This document shows, piece after piece, positions 52,956 to 62,942 of a stretch of 64,000 bases of DNA; the first letter of the stretch is position 1; every line of letters starts with the position of its first letter. A program made the translations under genes and the position numbers. This DNA comes from an uncultured Flavobacteriaceae bacterium. GTDB lineage: Bacteria > Bacteroidota > Bacteroidia > Flavobacteriales > Flavobacteriaceae. The stretch covers positions 62,001 to 126,000 of the forward strand of contig CANLWN010000004.1 in NCBI GenBank assembly GCA_947494825.1, given 5' to 3'. The notes below the pieces were generated by a model that ran no database searches, was not told the DNA's origin, and saw nothing but the letters and a program-made list of their open reading frames with translations.

Positions 52956-53980
52956 GCTTAAAAAACGATCTATTCCTTAAGGCCTTAAAGGGAGAAACAG
53001 TAGACCGCCCCCCTGTTTGGATGATGCGCCAAGCAGGACGCTACCTACCCGAATTCATGGAAATTCGGGAGAAATACGACTTCTTTACCCGATGCAGAAC
53101 ACCCGAGCTTGCTTCGGAAATTACGGTTCAACCCATCCATAGGTTCGGCATGGACGCGGCCATCCTGTTCAGTGATATCCTGGTGGTCCCCCAAGCCATG
53201 GAGATCGAGGTACAAATGAAACCCAACTTTGGCCCCTACCTCCCTAGTCCTATCCGGACACAAAAAGATGTGGACGAAGTGGTGGTGCCCAACGTACATG
53301 AGACGCTGGACTATGTAATGCAGGCCATACAAATGACCAAGGAAAAATTGCAGGATGAAATTCCACTTATCGGTTTTGCAGGCTCTCCGTGGACCTTGCT
53401 GTGCTATTGTGTACAAGGGCAGGGAAGCAAGACCTTTGACCGCGCCAAGGAATTTTGTTTTACGCAACCTGTTGCAGCGCATGGGCTATTGCAGAAAATT
53501 ACGGATACCACCATAGCCTATCTCAAGGCCAAGGTACAGGCAGGGGTAAATGCCGTGCAGATATTCGATTCCTGGGGCGGCATGTTGTCCCCGGTGGATT
53601 ACCAAGAATTTTCCTGGTCCTACATCCAACAGATTATAGACGCCCTAAAGGAAGAGGTTCCTGTAATCGTCTTTGGAAAGGGCTGTTGGTTTGCGCTGGG
53701 CGATATGGCCAAATCGGGCGCGGCCGCCCTAGGGGTAGATTGGACCTGCTCGGCGGAAAATGCCCGTTACCTCAGCGGAGGGAAGATTACGCTCCAGGGA
53801 AATTTTGATCCGGCCAGACTGCTATCGCCTCCGGCGGAAATCAAAAAAATGGTGACCGAGATGATCCATGCCTTTGGCAAGGACCGGTATATTGTGAATC
53901 TGGGCCATGGGATTCTCCCCAATGTGCCAGTGGAAAACGCAAGGGCCTTTATCGAAGCCGTTAAGGAATACCGATTGTAG
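52952..53980 (+). CDS. hemE: Uroporphyrinogen decarboxylase
   Basis: 342 residues. N-terminal [17 protein letters not shown] is the family signature; [14 protein letters not shown] holds the catalytic Asp; [12 protein letters not shown] and [11 protein letters not shown] are later active-site blocks. It removes four carboxyl groups to form coproporphyrinogen III. ATGA overlap with the fusion gene, so it depends on translation through the DUF559-HemD frame. Confidence 0.97.
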   Translation: MSLKNDLFLKALKGETVDRPPVWMMRQAGRYLPEFMEIREKYDFFTRCRTPELASEITVQPIHRFGMDAAILFSDILVVPQAMEIEVQMKPNFGPYLPSPIRTQKDVDEVVVPNVHETLDYVMQAIQMTKEKLQDEIPLIGFAGSPWTLLCYCVQGQGSKTFDRAKEFCFTQPVAAHGLLQKITDTTIAYLKAKVQAGVNAVQIFDSWGGMLSPVDYQEFSWSYIQQIIDALKEEVPVIVFGKGCWFALGDMAKSGAAALGVDWTCSAENARYLSGGKITLQGNFDPARLLSPPAEIKKMVTEMIHAFGKDRYIVNLGHGILPNVPVENARAFIEAVKEYRL

Positions 53981-54472
53981 ATGAACATCAAGGTCTTGGT
54001 AAAGCTGGTAACGTCCAAACATATGGGGAAACTGCTTCGCCTTTGCCTACAACATCCGCTCTTTGTGGGGCCCAGCTTTATGGCCACTAAAAAGTGCGTG
54101 AAAATCTCGAACAAGCTATACGGTAATCTGCACCACAAAAACGGTCCGGAGAACGCCTTTCGACATGCATTATGGAATTATCTGATCGCAAAAAAATGCT
54201 ATCGATGGCGCCCTAAAACGGAGAAAATTCTCTTTTGGACCGCAGCTATTACCCATTTGCACGAGTTGTTCTCGCCCAACAGTGAGCTGGCCAAGGCCAT
54301 GGACCTACACAATAACAAGGTAGGCAGGGAACTTTTTCTAGCAAACATGGACAAAGAAATAGCCGAGGTTGTACTACTTTTGGAAGAGATGACCCTAGCA
54401 TCCCAAAAAGTAACCGAACTCGGGGAAATTCGCCAGTACGGTACAAAACTGATCCACATCGTGGAGGTATAA
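53981..54472 (+). CDS. DUF6973-type hypothetical protein
   Basis: 163 residues, starting immediately after the hemE stop. Conserved-looking blocks are ENAFRHALWNYLIA, THLHELFSPNSELAKAMDLH and NNKVGRELF, rich in His, Glu and Asp and likely metal-binding helices. It matches the DUF6973 pattern as I recall it. Role unknown; position inside the hem operon between hemE and hemF is repeatedly seen in flavobacteria, by recollection. Confidence 0.7.
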   Translation: MNIKVLVKLVTSKHMGKLLRLCLQHPLFVGPSFMATKKCVKISNKLYGNLHHKNGPENAFRHALWNYLIAKKCYRWRPKTEKILFWTAAITHLHELFSPNSELAKAMDLHNNKVGRELFLANMDKEIAEVVLLLEEMTLASQKVTELGEIRQYGTKLIHIVEV

Positions 54473-55018
54473 ATGGGAAAGATCATTATCATGGAAATTG
54501 AACCTTTTACCTTGGACCCACTGCAGCAGGAAGATGCCGCTAGCCTGTCTTTGTTGATGGTTTCGAATGCGGAGCGTTTTGAGCGGTTTTTCCCTAGGAC
54601 CTTGGCCCAAAATACAAGTACCTCCGATTCCCTTACTTTCATCCAAACCAAAAAAGTGGAGGCGCGAACTAAAAAGGAGTTTACCTTTGCCCTTAGGGAT
54701 TCTGGAAACAATACTATTGCTGGCTTGGTCATCATAAAGGAACTGAACTGGACCAAAAAACAGGGCGAACTTGCCTATTGTATTGGCCAACGCTATGAGG
54801 GCAGGGGTTGGATGACCCAAGCCGTAGGGCGGCTGTCGCGATTGGCGGTTTCCGAATGGGGGCTAAAAACGCTACAAATCATTGTACACGCTGAAAATGT
54901 CGCAAGTATTGCCGTAGCAAAAAAAAGTGGTTACCGCTGGCAGCGCACTTTGCACAAGGCGTACACCCCACCAAAAGAACGAGCCTTGGACATGGAACTA
55001 TATGAACTACACATATGA
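54473..55018 (+). CDS. GNAT family acetyltransferase (RimJ/RimL-like)
   Basis: 181 residues from ATG 54473; ATG 54491 is an alternative. RimL-type features: the N-terminal LDPLQQEDAASLSLLMVSN, a CoA loop QRYEGRGWMTQAV and the late NVASIAVAKKSGYRWQ. Likely acetylates a protein N-terminus or small molecule. It begins right after DUF6973 and overlaps hemF by four bases, so it is transcribed with the heme genes without a known heme role. Confidence 0.85.
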   Translation: MGKIIIMEIEPFTLDPLQQEDAASLSLLMVSNAERFERFFPRTLAQNTSTSDSLTFIQTKKVEARTKKEFTFALRDSGNNTIAGLVIIKELNWTKKQGELAYCIGQRYEGRGWMTQAVGRLSRLAVSEWGLKTLQIIVHAENVASIAVAKKSGYRWQRTLHKAYTPPKERALDMELYELHI

Positions 55019-55920
55019 AAGACGAGTTTTACAAATACATACAACAATTGCAAGATACCATTACCTCCAAGCTGGAGGCCGTTGACGGTCAGGCCAGTTT
55101 TCAAGAAGATCTCTGGAAACGTGCCGAAGGCGGTGGAGGACGCACACGCGTTATAGAAAATGGCAAGGTGTTCGAAAAGGGAGGGGTCAATATTTCGGCA
55201 GTGCACGGTCCCCTCCCCAAAAGTATGCAGGCTTATTTTGGGGTACAGGAGGCCGATTTTTTTGCCTGTGGGCTTAGCCTGGTCCTTCACCCCAAAAGTC
55301 CCATGGTGCCCACGGTGCATGCCAATTGGCGCTATTTTGAGATGTACGATACGGACGGAAAACTGGTAGATCAGTGGTTTGGGGGAGGGCAAGATCTTAC
55401 CCCCTATTATCTATTTGATGAGGATGCCGAGCACTTCCATTCCATTTGTAAACATACCTGTGATGCCCATCATCCCGATTTTTACGCGGCCTATAAGGAG
55501 AAATGCGATGCCTATTTTTGGAATTCGCATAGAAACGAGGCGCGCGGTGTGGGCGGCCTGTTCTTTGATTATTGCAAACAAACCGATGAAATGAGCATGC
55601 AGGACTGGTACAATTTTGTTGCCGAGGTCGGCGATAGCTTTCTGGAAGCCTATGTTCCGATTGTGGAAAAAAGAAAGGACCTCCCTTTTGACCAAGCGCA
55701 GCGCGACTGGCAGGAAATTAGGCGGGGAAGATATGTGGAATTTAATCTGGTCCACGATAAGGGCACCCTGTTCGGACTAAGGACCAACGGACGTATTGAA
55801 AGTATTCTGATGAGCCTGCCGCCCCATGTGCAATGGCGGTACGATTACCATCCCGAAGCGGGCAGTGAGGAAGATCGTTTGTTGCGGGTATTGCAAAAAC
55901 CCAAGGAATGGGTGGTCTAG
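55015..55920 (+). CDS. hemF: Oxygen-dependent coproporphyrinogen III oxidase
   Basis: 301 residues. Family blocks in order: GGGRTRVIENGKVFEKGGVN, VHANWRYFEMY, GGGQDLTPYYL and KKRGEARGVGG-type (NEARGVGGLFFD), RRGRYVEFNLVHD. It decarboxylates two propionates using O2, with no radical SAM HemN in the window, in line with an aerobic life style. Coupled to the GNAT gene. Confidence 0.97.
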   Translation: MKDEFYKYIQQLQDTITSKLEAVDGQASFQEDLWKRAEGGGGRTRVIENGKVFEKGGVNISAVHGPLPKSMQAYFGVQEADFFACGLSLVLHPKSPMVPTVHANWRYFEMYDTDGKLVDQWFGGGQDLTPYYLFDEDAEHFHSICKHTCDAHHPDFYAAYKEKCDAYFWNSHRNEARGVGGLFFDYCKQTDEMSMQDWYNFVAEVGDSFLEAYVPIVEKRKDLPFDQAQRDWQEIRRGRYVEFNLVHDKGTLFGLRTNGRIESILMSLPPHVQWRYDYHPEAGSEEDRLLRVLQKPKEWVV

Positions 55921-55949
55921 TGTTCGGTTAACAGCTTACAGTTTACAGT

Positions 55950-56170
55950 ATGGTTGATTACAGAAATTATCTGGTTTGGCAAAAATCCGATCAATTGGTT
56001 TTGGATGTTTATCCAATCACCAAACGCTTCCCCAAGGACGAGCGGTTTAATTTGGTATCTAAAGAACTTAATTTTATGAGCGACGACATTTTTAAAGACC
56101 TCTCATCAAAAATTGTACAGATAAAAAAATGCTCGCCTCCCTAATCCGGAAAATTGAAGCAACAATATGA
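55950..56170 (+). pseudogene. Decayed four-helix-bundle (23S rRNA intervening-sequence type) ORF
   Basis: The start matches the family (MVDYRNYLVWQKSDQLVL ... TKRFPKDERFNLVS), then the middle 60 or so residues are missing. The C-terminal helix (KKMLASLIRKIEATI, ending TGA 56170) is present only after a frame change at an A-run near 56120-56127; the unshifted frame stops at 56144. A 10-bp direct repeat GTTAACAGCT flanks it at 55927-55936 and 56195-56204. Remnant of a small scattered ORF between hemF and phzF. Confidence 0.7.
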
Positions 56171-56212
56171 CACACAAACCGTACACTTTGAACCGTTAAC
56201 AGCTAACTACAT

Positions 56213-56996
56213 ATGAAACAAAAAATTTATCAGATCGATGCTTTTGCCGACCGTGTTTTTTCGGGAAATCCGGCGGCGGTATGTATTATGGACCAATGGA
56301 TCGAGGATGGGTTGATGCAGCAGGTTGCCATGGAAAACAATTTGGCCGAGACCGCATTTGTCGTGAAAAACAATGATGAGTACCATATTCGCTGGTTTAC
56401 CCCAGCGGTGGAAGTGGATCTCTGCGGACATGCTACGCTCGCCTCAGCCTATGTTCTATTTCAGTATTACAAGGTCGCCGAGCAGCAGATCCGTTTTTAT
56501 TCCCATAGGAGTGGGCCGCTCCTCGTGGAAAAGGATGATAAGGGGTATTTGATCATGGATTTTCCTACCGACGAATTGACACCGATCGCACCGCTACCCG
56601 AACTAAACGCCGCCTTGGGAAAAACCCCAATGGATACCCTAAAGGGCAAGACCGATTATTTGCTTATCTATGCCAGTCAAAAAGAGGTAGCGGACATGCA
56701 GCCCAACTTTTTTGAACTCAGCAGGCTCGATGGCCGTGGCGTTATCGTATCGGCAAAAGGGGACGAGGTAGATTTTGTCTCCCGTTTTTTCGCCCCGCAA
56801 TCGGGAATCGACGAAGATCCCGTTACCGGATCCGCGCACACTACCCTGACCCCGTACTGGTCCCGACAACTGAACAAGACCCGACTGACCGCTAAACAAA
56901 TTTCGGCACGAGGGGGCAATCTGCATTGCGAATACCTGGGCGATCGTGTCAAGATTTCCGGGAAGGCCGCACCGTATCTCATAGGGGAAATTGAAC

Positions 56997-57001
<5 letters not shown>
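56213..57001 (+). CDS. PhzF family isomerase/epimerase-like protein
   Basis: 262 residues. The catalytic Glu is in NNLAETAFV; diaminopimelate-epimerase-like folds give VDLCGHATLAS in the first half and DEDPVTGSAHTTLTPYW in the second. PhzF relatives are mostly of unknown substrate. Cytoplasmic. It follows the decayed ORF and precedes hemB, which has its own promoter. Confidence 0.9.
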
Positions 57002-58016
<1,015 letters not shown>

Positions 58017-58120
58017 ACAGATATCCGTGCCCCTGCATTGATAAAATTGGATTATCTTACTTATCCTATTCGAAGACCCAGTGCGCATATCGGCAAATCA
58101 ATGGGTCAAAACGTGTAACC

Positions 58121-59470
58121 GTGGACAACAAAGTAGCGTGCCATACCATTATACTGATCGGAATAATTCTGTTCCATAGCTTATGTTATGGACAAAGTAC
58201 TGCTGCTGAACGTATTGAAAATGTGCCGCTTACCTACGCTTCTCCGCGTGAAGTTGGTCTGGATTCCATCTACATTTACGCCCGTGTAGACTCCATTATG
58301 CATCATGCCATCGAAAACAAGGCCTTCCCCGGGGCGCAGTTGCTGGTGGCCCAAGATGGAAAGATCTTTTTTCACGAAACCTATGGCTACCACACCTATG
58401 ACAGTGTTCAAAAAGTAGGGGTAGACGATCTTTATGATGTGGCCTCGGTCACCAAAATTACCGCCCCCCTGCCAGCGCTTATGAAATTGGTAGACGAAGG
58501 AAAATTGAACCTGGATGCGCCCTTCAGCGACTACTGGAGCTCCTGGAAAAGTAAAAGCGAAAAGAAAGAACTAACGCTCCGGGAAATCCTGGCCCATCAA
58601 GCTGGTTTGGAACCTTATATCGTTTTCCTAAAAGAGGTTTCCAAAAAACCGGGGAAATTAAAAGCCCGATGGGTTAGGACCGTCGCCTCCAAAAGGTTTG
58701 CGCTTCAGGCATACGACCATCTTTTTATTAAACGGGGATTTGTAAAAAGAATGTACCGTAAAATTGACCGGTCCAAGGTGGCAGCAGAGCGGAAATACAA
58801 GTACTCGGGATTGAGTTTCCTTCTCTATCCCAGACTGATTACCGAGATGACCGGTATGGATTATGAACAGTATTTGACCCGACATTTTTACCGTCCCTTG
58901 GGTGCCCTTACCATGGGCTTTACCCCTAAAACGAAAAATATTGCAAATACGATCGTCCCTACTGAAAAGGATACCTTCTTTAGAAAATCCCTCACCCACA
59001 GCTGGGTCCATGATGAGAACGCCGCACTTATGGGCGGTGTCTCCGGAAATGCCGGCCTTTTTGCTACGGCCAATGATCTCGCCAAAATCATGCAAATGTA
59101 TGTGCAATATGGTACCTATGGCGGTGTTCGCTATCTCTCGGAAAACACGGTCCGTGAGTTCACCAAGGTGCAGTTTCCGGAAAACGAAAACAGACGGGGG
59201 CTGGGTTTTGACAAACCCCTGCTCAACAATTCGGAATTATCCATTACCGAGGCCTATCCAGCTCCTGAAGCAAGTCCCGAAAGCTTCGGACATAGTGGTT
59301 TTACGGGGACTTTTGTATGGGCAGACCCAAAAAACCAATTGGTATTTATTTTTCTATCCAACCGGGTCTATCCCACAAGGGACCATCGCAATTTATACGA
59401 TTTGCACGTTCGCGCCGCTTTGCATCAGGTCTTTTACAAAGCACAATTAACCGGTTCGGGGCGGCTGTGA
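58121..59470 (+). CDS. Secreted class C beta-lactamase-like serine hydrolase
   Basis: 449 residues from GTG 58121 with a signal peptide (HTIILIGIILFHSLCYGQ). The Ser-x-x-Lys motif is ASVTKITA; the Tyr motif is YKYSGLSF (YSG in place of YxN); a late GHSGFTGTFVW supplies the HxG. Acts on peptidoglycan or small esters in the periplasm rather than necessarily on beta-lactams. Stand-alone gene after hemB. Confidence 0.9.
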   Translation: MDNKVACHTIILIGIILFHSLCYGQSTAAERIENVPLTYASPREVGLDSIYIYARVDSIMHHAIENKAFPGAQLLVAQDGKIFFHETYGYHTYDSVQKVGVDDLYDVASVTKITAPLPALMKLVDEGKLNLDAPFSDYWSSWKSKSEKKELTLREILAHQAGLEPYIVFLKEVSKKPGKLKARWVRTVASKRFALQAYDHLFIKRGFVKRMYRKIDRSKVAAERKYKYSGLSFLLYPRLITEMTGMDYEQYLTRHFYRPLGALTMGFTPKTKNIANTIVPTEKDTFFRKSLTHSWVHDENAALMGGVSGNAGLFATANDLAKIMQMYVQYGTYGGVRYLSENTVREFTKVQFPENENRRGLGFDKPLLNNSELSITEAYPAPEASPESFGHSGFTGTFVWADPKNQLVFIFLSNRVYPTRDHRNLYDLHVRAALHQVFYKAQLTGSGRL

Positions 59471-59510
59471 TCTTTTTTTTATCCTTACTTTAGTACTTTA
59501 AAGCTTATTC

Positions 59511-60632
59511 ATGGGACTGCTTATCCTTTATGCACTTGTTTCCATCTTTTTTTCCTTTCTATGTTCTATTTTGGAAGCTGTGCTGCTCAGTATCACACCT
59601 ACCTTTATCAACATCAAGAAAAAGGAGGGAAAGAAATATGCGGCCGGGCTCGAAAAGCTAAAAAAGGATGTGGACAAGCCTTTGATCGCTATCCTCACCT
59701 TAAATACTGTTGCCCATACCGTGGGTGCCATTCTAGTTGGTGTACAGGCCAAGGTGGCCTATGCCGAACTTTATGGAAGTTCGGAGCGAAATTTTTTGGG
59801 CATCACCTTTACCGAGGACGTTATGGTGGGTGTAGTCTCTACCCTAATGACCATTTTGATCTTGGTGGCCTCCGAGATTATTCCAAAGACCATAGGTGCT
59901 ACCTTTTGGAAACAGCTGGCCAACTTTACCACCAAAGCACTGAATGTCATGGTCTGGGTGCTGAAATGGACCGGGCTCCTGTGGGTCCTGCAGCTGTTCA
60001 CCCGACTCATTGGAAGCAAGGAGCACCATGGAAGCGTACTTAGCCGGGAAGATTTTACGGCTATGGCCGATATTGCCCATGAAGAAGGTGTTTTTCAGAA
60101 ATCGGAATCCACGGTTATAAAGAATTTGCTCCGCTTCGATGAAGTGTTGGCCAAGCACATCATGACCCCTAGAACGGTAATGAAAATTGCACCTGAAAGT
60201 CAGACCATCCAGGATTTTTTTGACGGTAATCCGCAGCTTCGCTTTTCACGGATCCCGGTTCATGGGGATAGTATGGATACCATTACCGGTTATGTGCTGA
60301 AGGATACCATCATGGAAGAGATTATCAACAAAAAGGGAGGGGTGGCCCTGTCTAGCATAAAGCGGGATATCCTTATCAACAACAGGGATACCCCCATACC
60401 CCAACTTTTTGAGACCCTGATCGCCACACGGGAGCATATCTCGCTGGTAGTGGACGAATACGGTACGGTAAGCGGCTTGGTCACTATGGAAGATGTCATT
60501 GAAACCCTGCTGGGACAGGAAATTATGGATGAAAGCGACAATGTGGAAGATCTGCAGTTGCTGGCGCGGAAAAATTGGGAGAATAGGGCAAAGCGACTTG
60601 GTATAATTGAAGAAAACACGAAGCTGGACTGA
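59511..60632 (+). CDS. CNNM/CorC-type transporter with CBS domains
   Basis: 373 residues: an N-terminal DUF21 membrane domain of about four helices (ALVSIFFSFLCSILEAVLLS, ILTLNTVAHTVGAILVG, ILILVASEIIPKTIGATF) and a CBS pair (HIMTPRTVMKIAPESQTI, HISLVVDEYGTVSGLVTMED). Members affect Mg2+ or Co2+ efflux; the old haemolysin name is misleading. Its end overlaps the ogt gene by one base (TGATGG). Confidence 0.92.
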   Translation: MGLLILYALVSIFFSFLCSILEAVLLSITPTFINIKKKEGKKYAAGLEKLKKDVDKPLIAILTLNTVAHTVGAILVGVQAKVAYAELYGSSERNFLGITFTEDVMVGVVSTLMTILILVASEIIPKTIGATFWKQLANFTTKALNVMVWVLKWTGLLWVLQLFTRLIGSKEHHGSVLSREDFTAMADIAHEEGVFQKSESTVIKNLLRFDEVLAKHIMTPRTVMKIAPESQTIQDFFDGNPQLRFSRIPVHGDSMDTITGYVLKDTIMEEIINKKGGVALSSIKRDILINNRDTPIPQLFETLIATREHISLVVDEYGTVSGLVTMEDVIETLLGQEIMDESDNVEDLQLLARKNWENRAKRLGIIEENTKLD

Positions 60633-61105
60633 TGGAAACCGCACATATGGCAACCCCTTTGGGGATCGCAAAATTGGAAGGGGATGAACACGGCCTTTGC
60701 GCTGTTTCCGTTTTGAACAGCGATCTGCCTTTGGACCCCATTATCCCTGAGGTATTGGAGGATGCGGTCTATCAGCTACAGGAATATTTTGAAGGCAAGC
60801 GAAAAGATTTTAGCCTTGTGTTGAATCCGCAGGGCACAGCATTTCAAAAAAGGGTATGGGAAGCATTGCAACATATTCCTTTTGGAAGAACGGTCTCCTA
60901 TCTGGAACTTTCCAAAACATTGGGTGATGTCAAGGCCATCCGAGCCGTAGCGGCGGCAAATGGCAAAAACCCCTTATGGATCATTATTCCTTGCCATCGG
61001 GTCATAGGCAGTGATGGCTCCCTCACGGGATACGCAGGTGGACTGCATCGAAAAAAATGGCTTTTGGAGCATGAAAGTCCGGTACAGCAGCAGCGGCTTT
61101 TCTAA
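60632..61105 (+). CDS. ogt: Methylated-DNA-[protein]-cysteine S-methyltransferase
   Basis: 157 residues. The acceptor Cys is in IIPCHRVIG, with the DNA-binding helix FGRTVSYLELSKTLG before it and GYAGGLHRKKWLLEHE after. It removes methyl groups from O6-methylguanine and is consumed in the act. Coupled to the CorC-like gene by start/stop overlap. Confidence 0.95.
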   Translation: METAHMATPLGIAKLEGDEHGLCAVSVLNSDLPLDPIIPEVLEDAVYQLQEYFEGKRKDFSLVLNPQGTAFQKRVWEALQHIPFGRTVSYLELSKTLGDVKAIRAVAAANGKNPLWIIIPCHRVIGSDGSLTGYAGGLHRKKWLLEHESPVQQQRLF

Positions 61106-61126
61106 GTTTAAGCACTGTTCGGCCCG

Positions 61127-61942
61127 CTAATTATCGCAAGTAATCGCACTGGGTTGGCTGCTTTCCGAAATAGCGGCAGACTGTTCAATGGGTTCTTTAA
61201 AAAGTACAAAGGTATCAACAGCATGCCCACTGGACCGGGCCGAGATTTCCATAGTATAAATTCCTGGAGCATCAAAGGTCACAAATATATTGTGGGCATT
61301 GTTATCAAATGTCCTGGCCTGCCATTTAAACCCAAGATCATTTCCGCTTCGGTAAATCTTGAACCAACCATCACTTGTGGCACCCGCCGGATGGGGTGTT
61401 TTACCACTGCCTTTGGGGTATACGATACTATTTCCATTTTGCGCGAAGAAATCATCGGCATCCCCAAAACGAAGCCAGGTATCGTTATGATCAGAACCAC
61501 TGTTCCCAATAGTAACAGCAGATTTCCAAAGGAACTGGTAGGTCCCGGGATTTTCAATTTGAATCCTAAATTGGGCCAATCCGTTTCCCGGCTGACCCAG
61601 ATATTGTGTTCCCGACCAAACCATATATCCTTCGCCGGAAAATCCGTCCTCCTCGGTTTTAAGTTCCCAGTCGCCCGAAAAGTCGGCATTTTCGAATTCT
61701 ACGGAAACCAGTCCGTCTTTTTCGCCAAAAATAAAACTTCCGGGGTCGGTACAGGTATTTGGTTCAGATTCTTCATTCCCTCCCGATTCATTACCATCAT
61801 TTGTAGGGTCCTCCTGGGAATCTTGCACGTCATTGGGATCCTCCATATCCGAATTGGAACAGGAAAGAGCAAAACACAGGAACATACAGATTGCCACATG
61901 CGGAAATTTAACAAGGCGTAGGTAAAGGATAGGAAGATTCAT
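61127..61942 (-). CDS. Lipoprotein with carbohydrate-binding-like domain
   Basis: 271 residues. Signal with lipobox (CFALSC, Cys about 29), then an acidic Asp/Glu/Ser/Asn linker typical of flavobacterial surface lipoproteins. The mature domain (FENADFSGDWELKTEEDGF, PGTYQFLWKSAVTIGNS, WLRFGDADDFF, PGIYTMEISARSSGHAVD) is a beta-sandwich seen as a C-terminal module in glycoside hydrolases, so carbohydrate binding is plausible but unproven. Confidence 0.72.
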   Translation of the reverse strand: MNLPILYLRLVKFPHVAICMFLCFALSCSNSDMEDPNDVQDSQEDPTNDGNESGGNEESEPNTCTDPGSFIFGEKDGLVSVEFENADFSGDWELKTEEDGFSGEGYMVWSGTQYLGQPGNGLAQFRIQIENPGTYQFLWKSAVTIGNSGSDHNDTWLRFGDADDFFAQNGNSIVYPKGSGKTPHPAGATSDGWFKIYRSGNDLGFKWQARTFDNNAHNIFVTFDAPGIYTMEISARSSGHAVDTFVLFKEPIEQSAAISESSQPSAITCDN

Positions 61943-62228
61943 ATTTTTAGTGCTTGATATGGTGAAATCTTAATAATACCAACGCATCTTTGCCTTGGAT
62001 ATTGAAAAAAAGGACCGACTTTCGATGAACGAACAACTTGTTTACATTGGACGTTCAAATTGTGGGGCACGAGGCCGGATTATCTCTGGTATATTATATT
62101 TTGGTTATCTTTAATTGGCGATTAAAACGCACATTTCCTCCCTGCATTAAACTTTTACTGGCTTGCGTTATCCGATTCAGGATTCGTCTCGCTTAAACTA
62201 GGACAGTACGTCCTTAAAATGAGCAAAC

Positions 62229-62942
62229 ATGTTGCACCGTATAATTTTGGAGGACCTACTATTTTTGGACATAGAGACGGTCCCGGAACAGGAGACCTAT
62301 GATAAACTGGAAGATATCCAAAAGGAACTTTGGGAGCAAAAGTCCAAGTACCAACGCAAGGATGAATTCACCGCTGAAGCCTTTTATGATAGGGCAGGCA
62401 TATGGGCCGAATTTGGAAAAATCATCTGCATCTCTGTGGGTTTCTTTAGTAGGAAGGATACGGTCCGGAATTTTAGGGTCACCTCCTACCACGGTGAGGA
62501 AATGCAGATATTAAAAGATTTTAAGTTGCTATTGGATACACACTTTAACGCGGCCAAGTATCTGCTCTGTGCCCATAACGGCAAGGAATTTGACTTTCCG
62601 TACATAGCACGCCGAATGTTGATCCACGGTATAGACCTGCCTTCCAAACTGGACCTTTTTGGGAAAAAACCCTGGGAAGTTCCCCATCTGGATACCATGG
62701 AGCTTTGGAAGTTTGGCGATTACAAACATTATACCTCCTTAAAACTCATGGCCCATGTATTGGGCATAGCTTCGCCCAAAGAAGATATAGATGGCAGTAT
62801 GGTTCGCGATGTGTACTACAAAGAAAAGGATCTGGACCGTATTGTACGGTACTGCGAGCTCGATGTCATTACCACGGCCCAAATATTTCTTAGATTGCGC
62901 AACGATGAACTTCTGGAGGAAACAGAGATAAAGCGGGTCTAG
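62229..62942 (+). CDS. PolB-like 3'-5' exonuclease
   Basis: 237 residues. DnaQ-like acids are in LLFLDIETVPEQE (Exo I), LCAHNGKEFDFPYIARRM (Exo II) and YCELDVITTAQIFLR (Exo III). This is the single-domain family related to the exonuclease of DNA polymerase B, without a polymerase. DNA or RNA repair role presumed. Its 3' end overlaps the convergent subtilisin gene by four bases. Confidence 0.9.
   Translation: MLHRIILEDLLFLDIETVPEQETYDKLEDIQKELWEQKSKYQRKDEFTAEAFYDRAGIWAEFGKIICISVGFFSRKDTVRNFRVTSYHGEEMQILKDFKLLLDTHFNAAKYLLCAHNGKEFDFPYIARRMLIHGIDLPSKLDLFGKKPWEVPHLDTMELWKFGDYKHYTSLKLMAHVLGIASPKEDIDGSMVRDVYYKEKDLDRIVRYCELDVITTAQIFLRLRNDELLEETEIKRV

Noticed and set aside
56120-56144. A-run in the four-helix-bundle remnant as programmed frameshifting
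   Set aside because: The central part of the protein is already missing, so decay explains the frame change better.
61154-61921. 255-codon plus-strand frame antisense to the lipoprotein gene
   Set aside because: The minus-strand frame has a lipobox, an acidic linker and a recognisable beta-sandwich; the antisense frame shows no domain or ribosome site.
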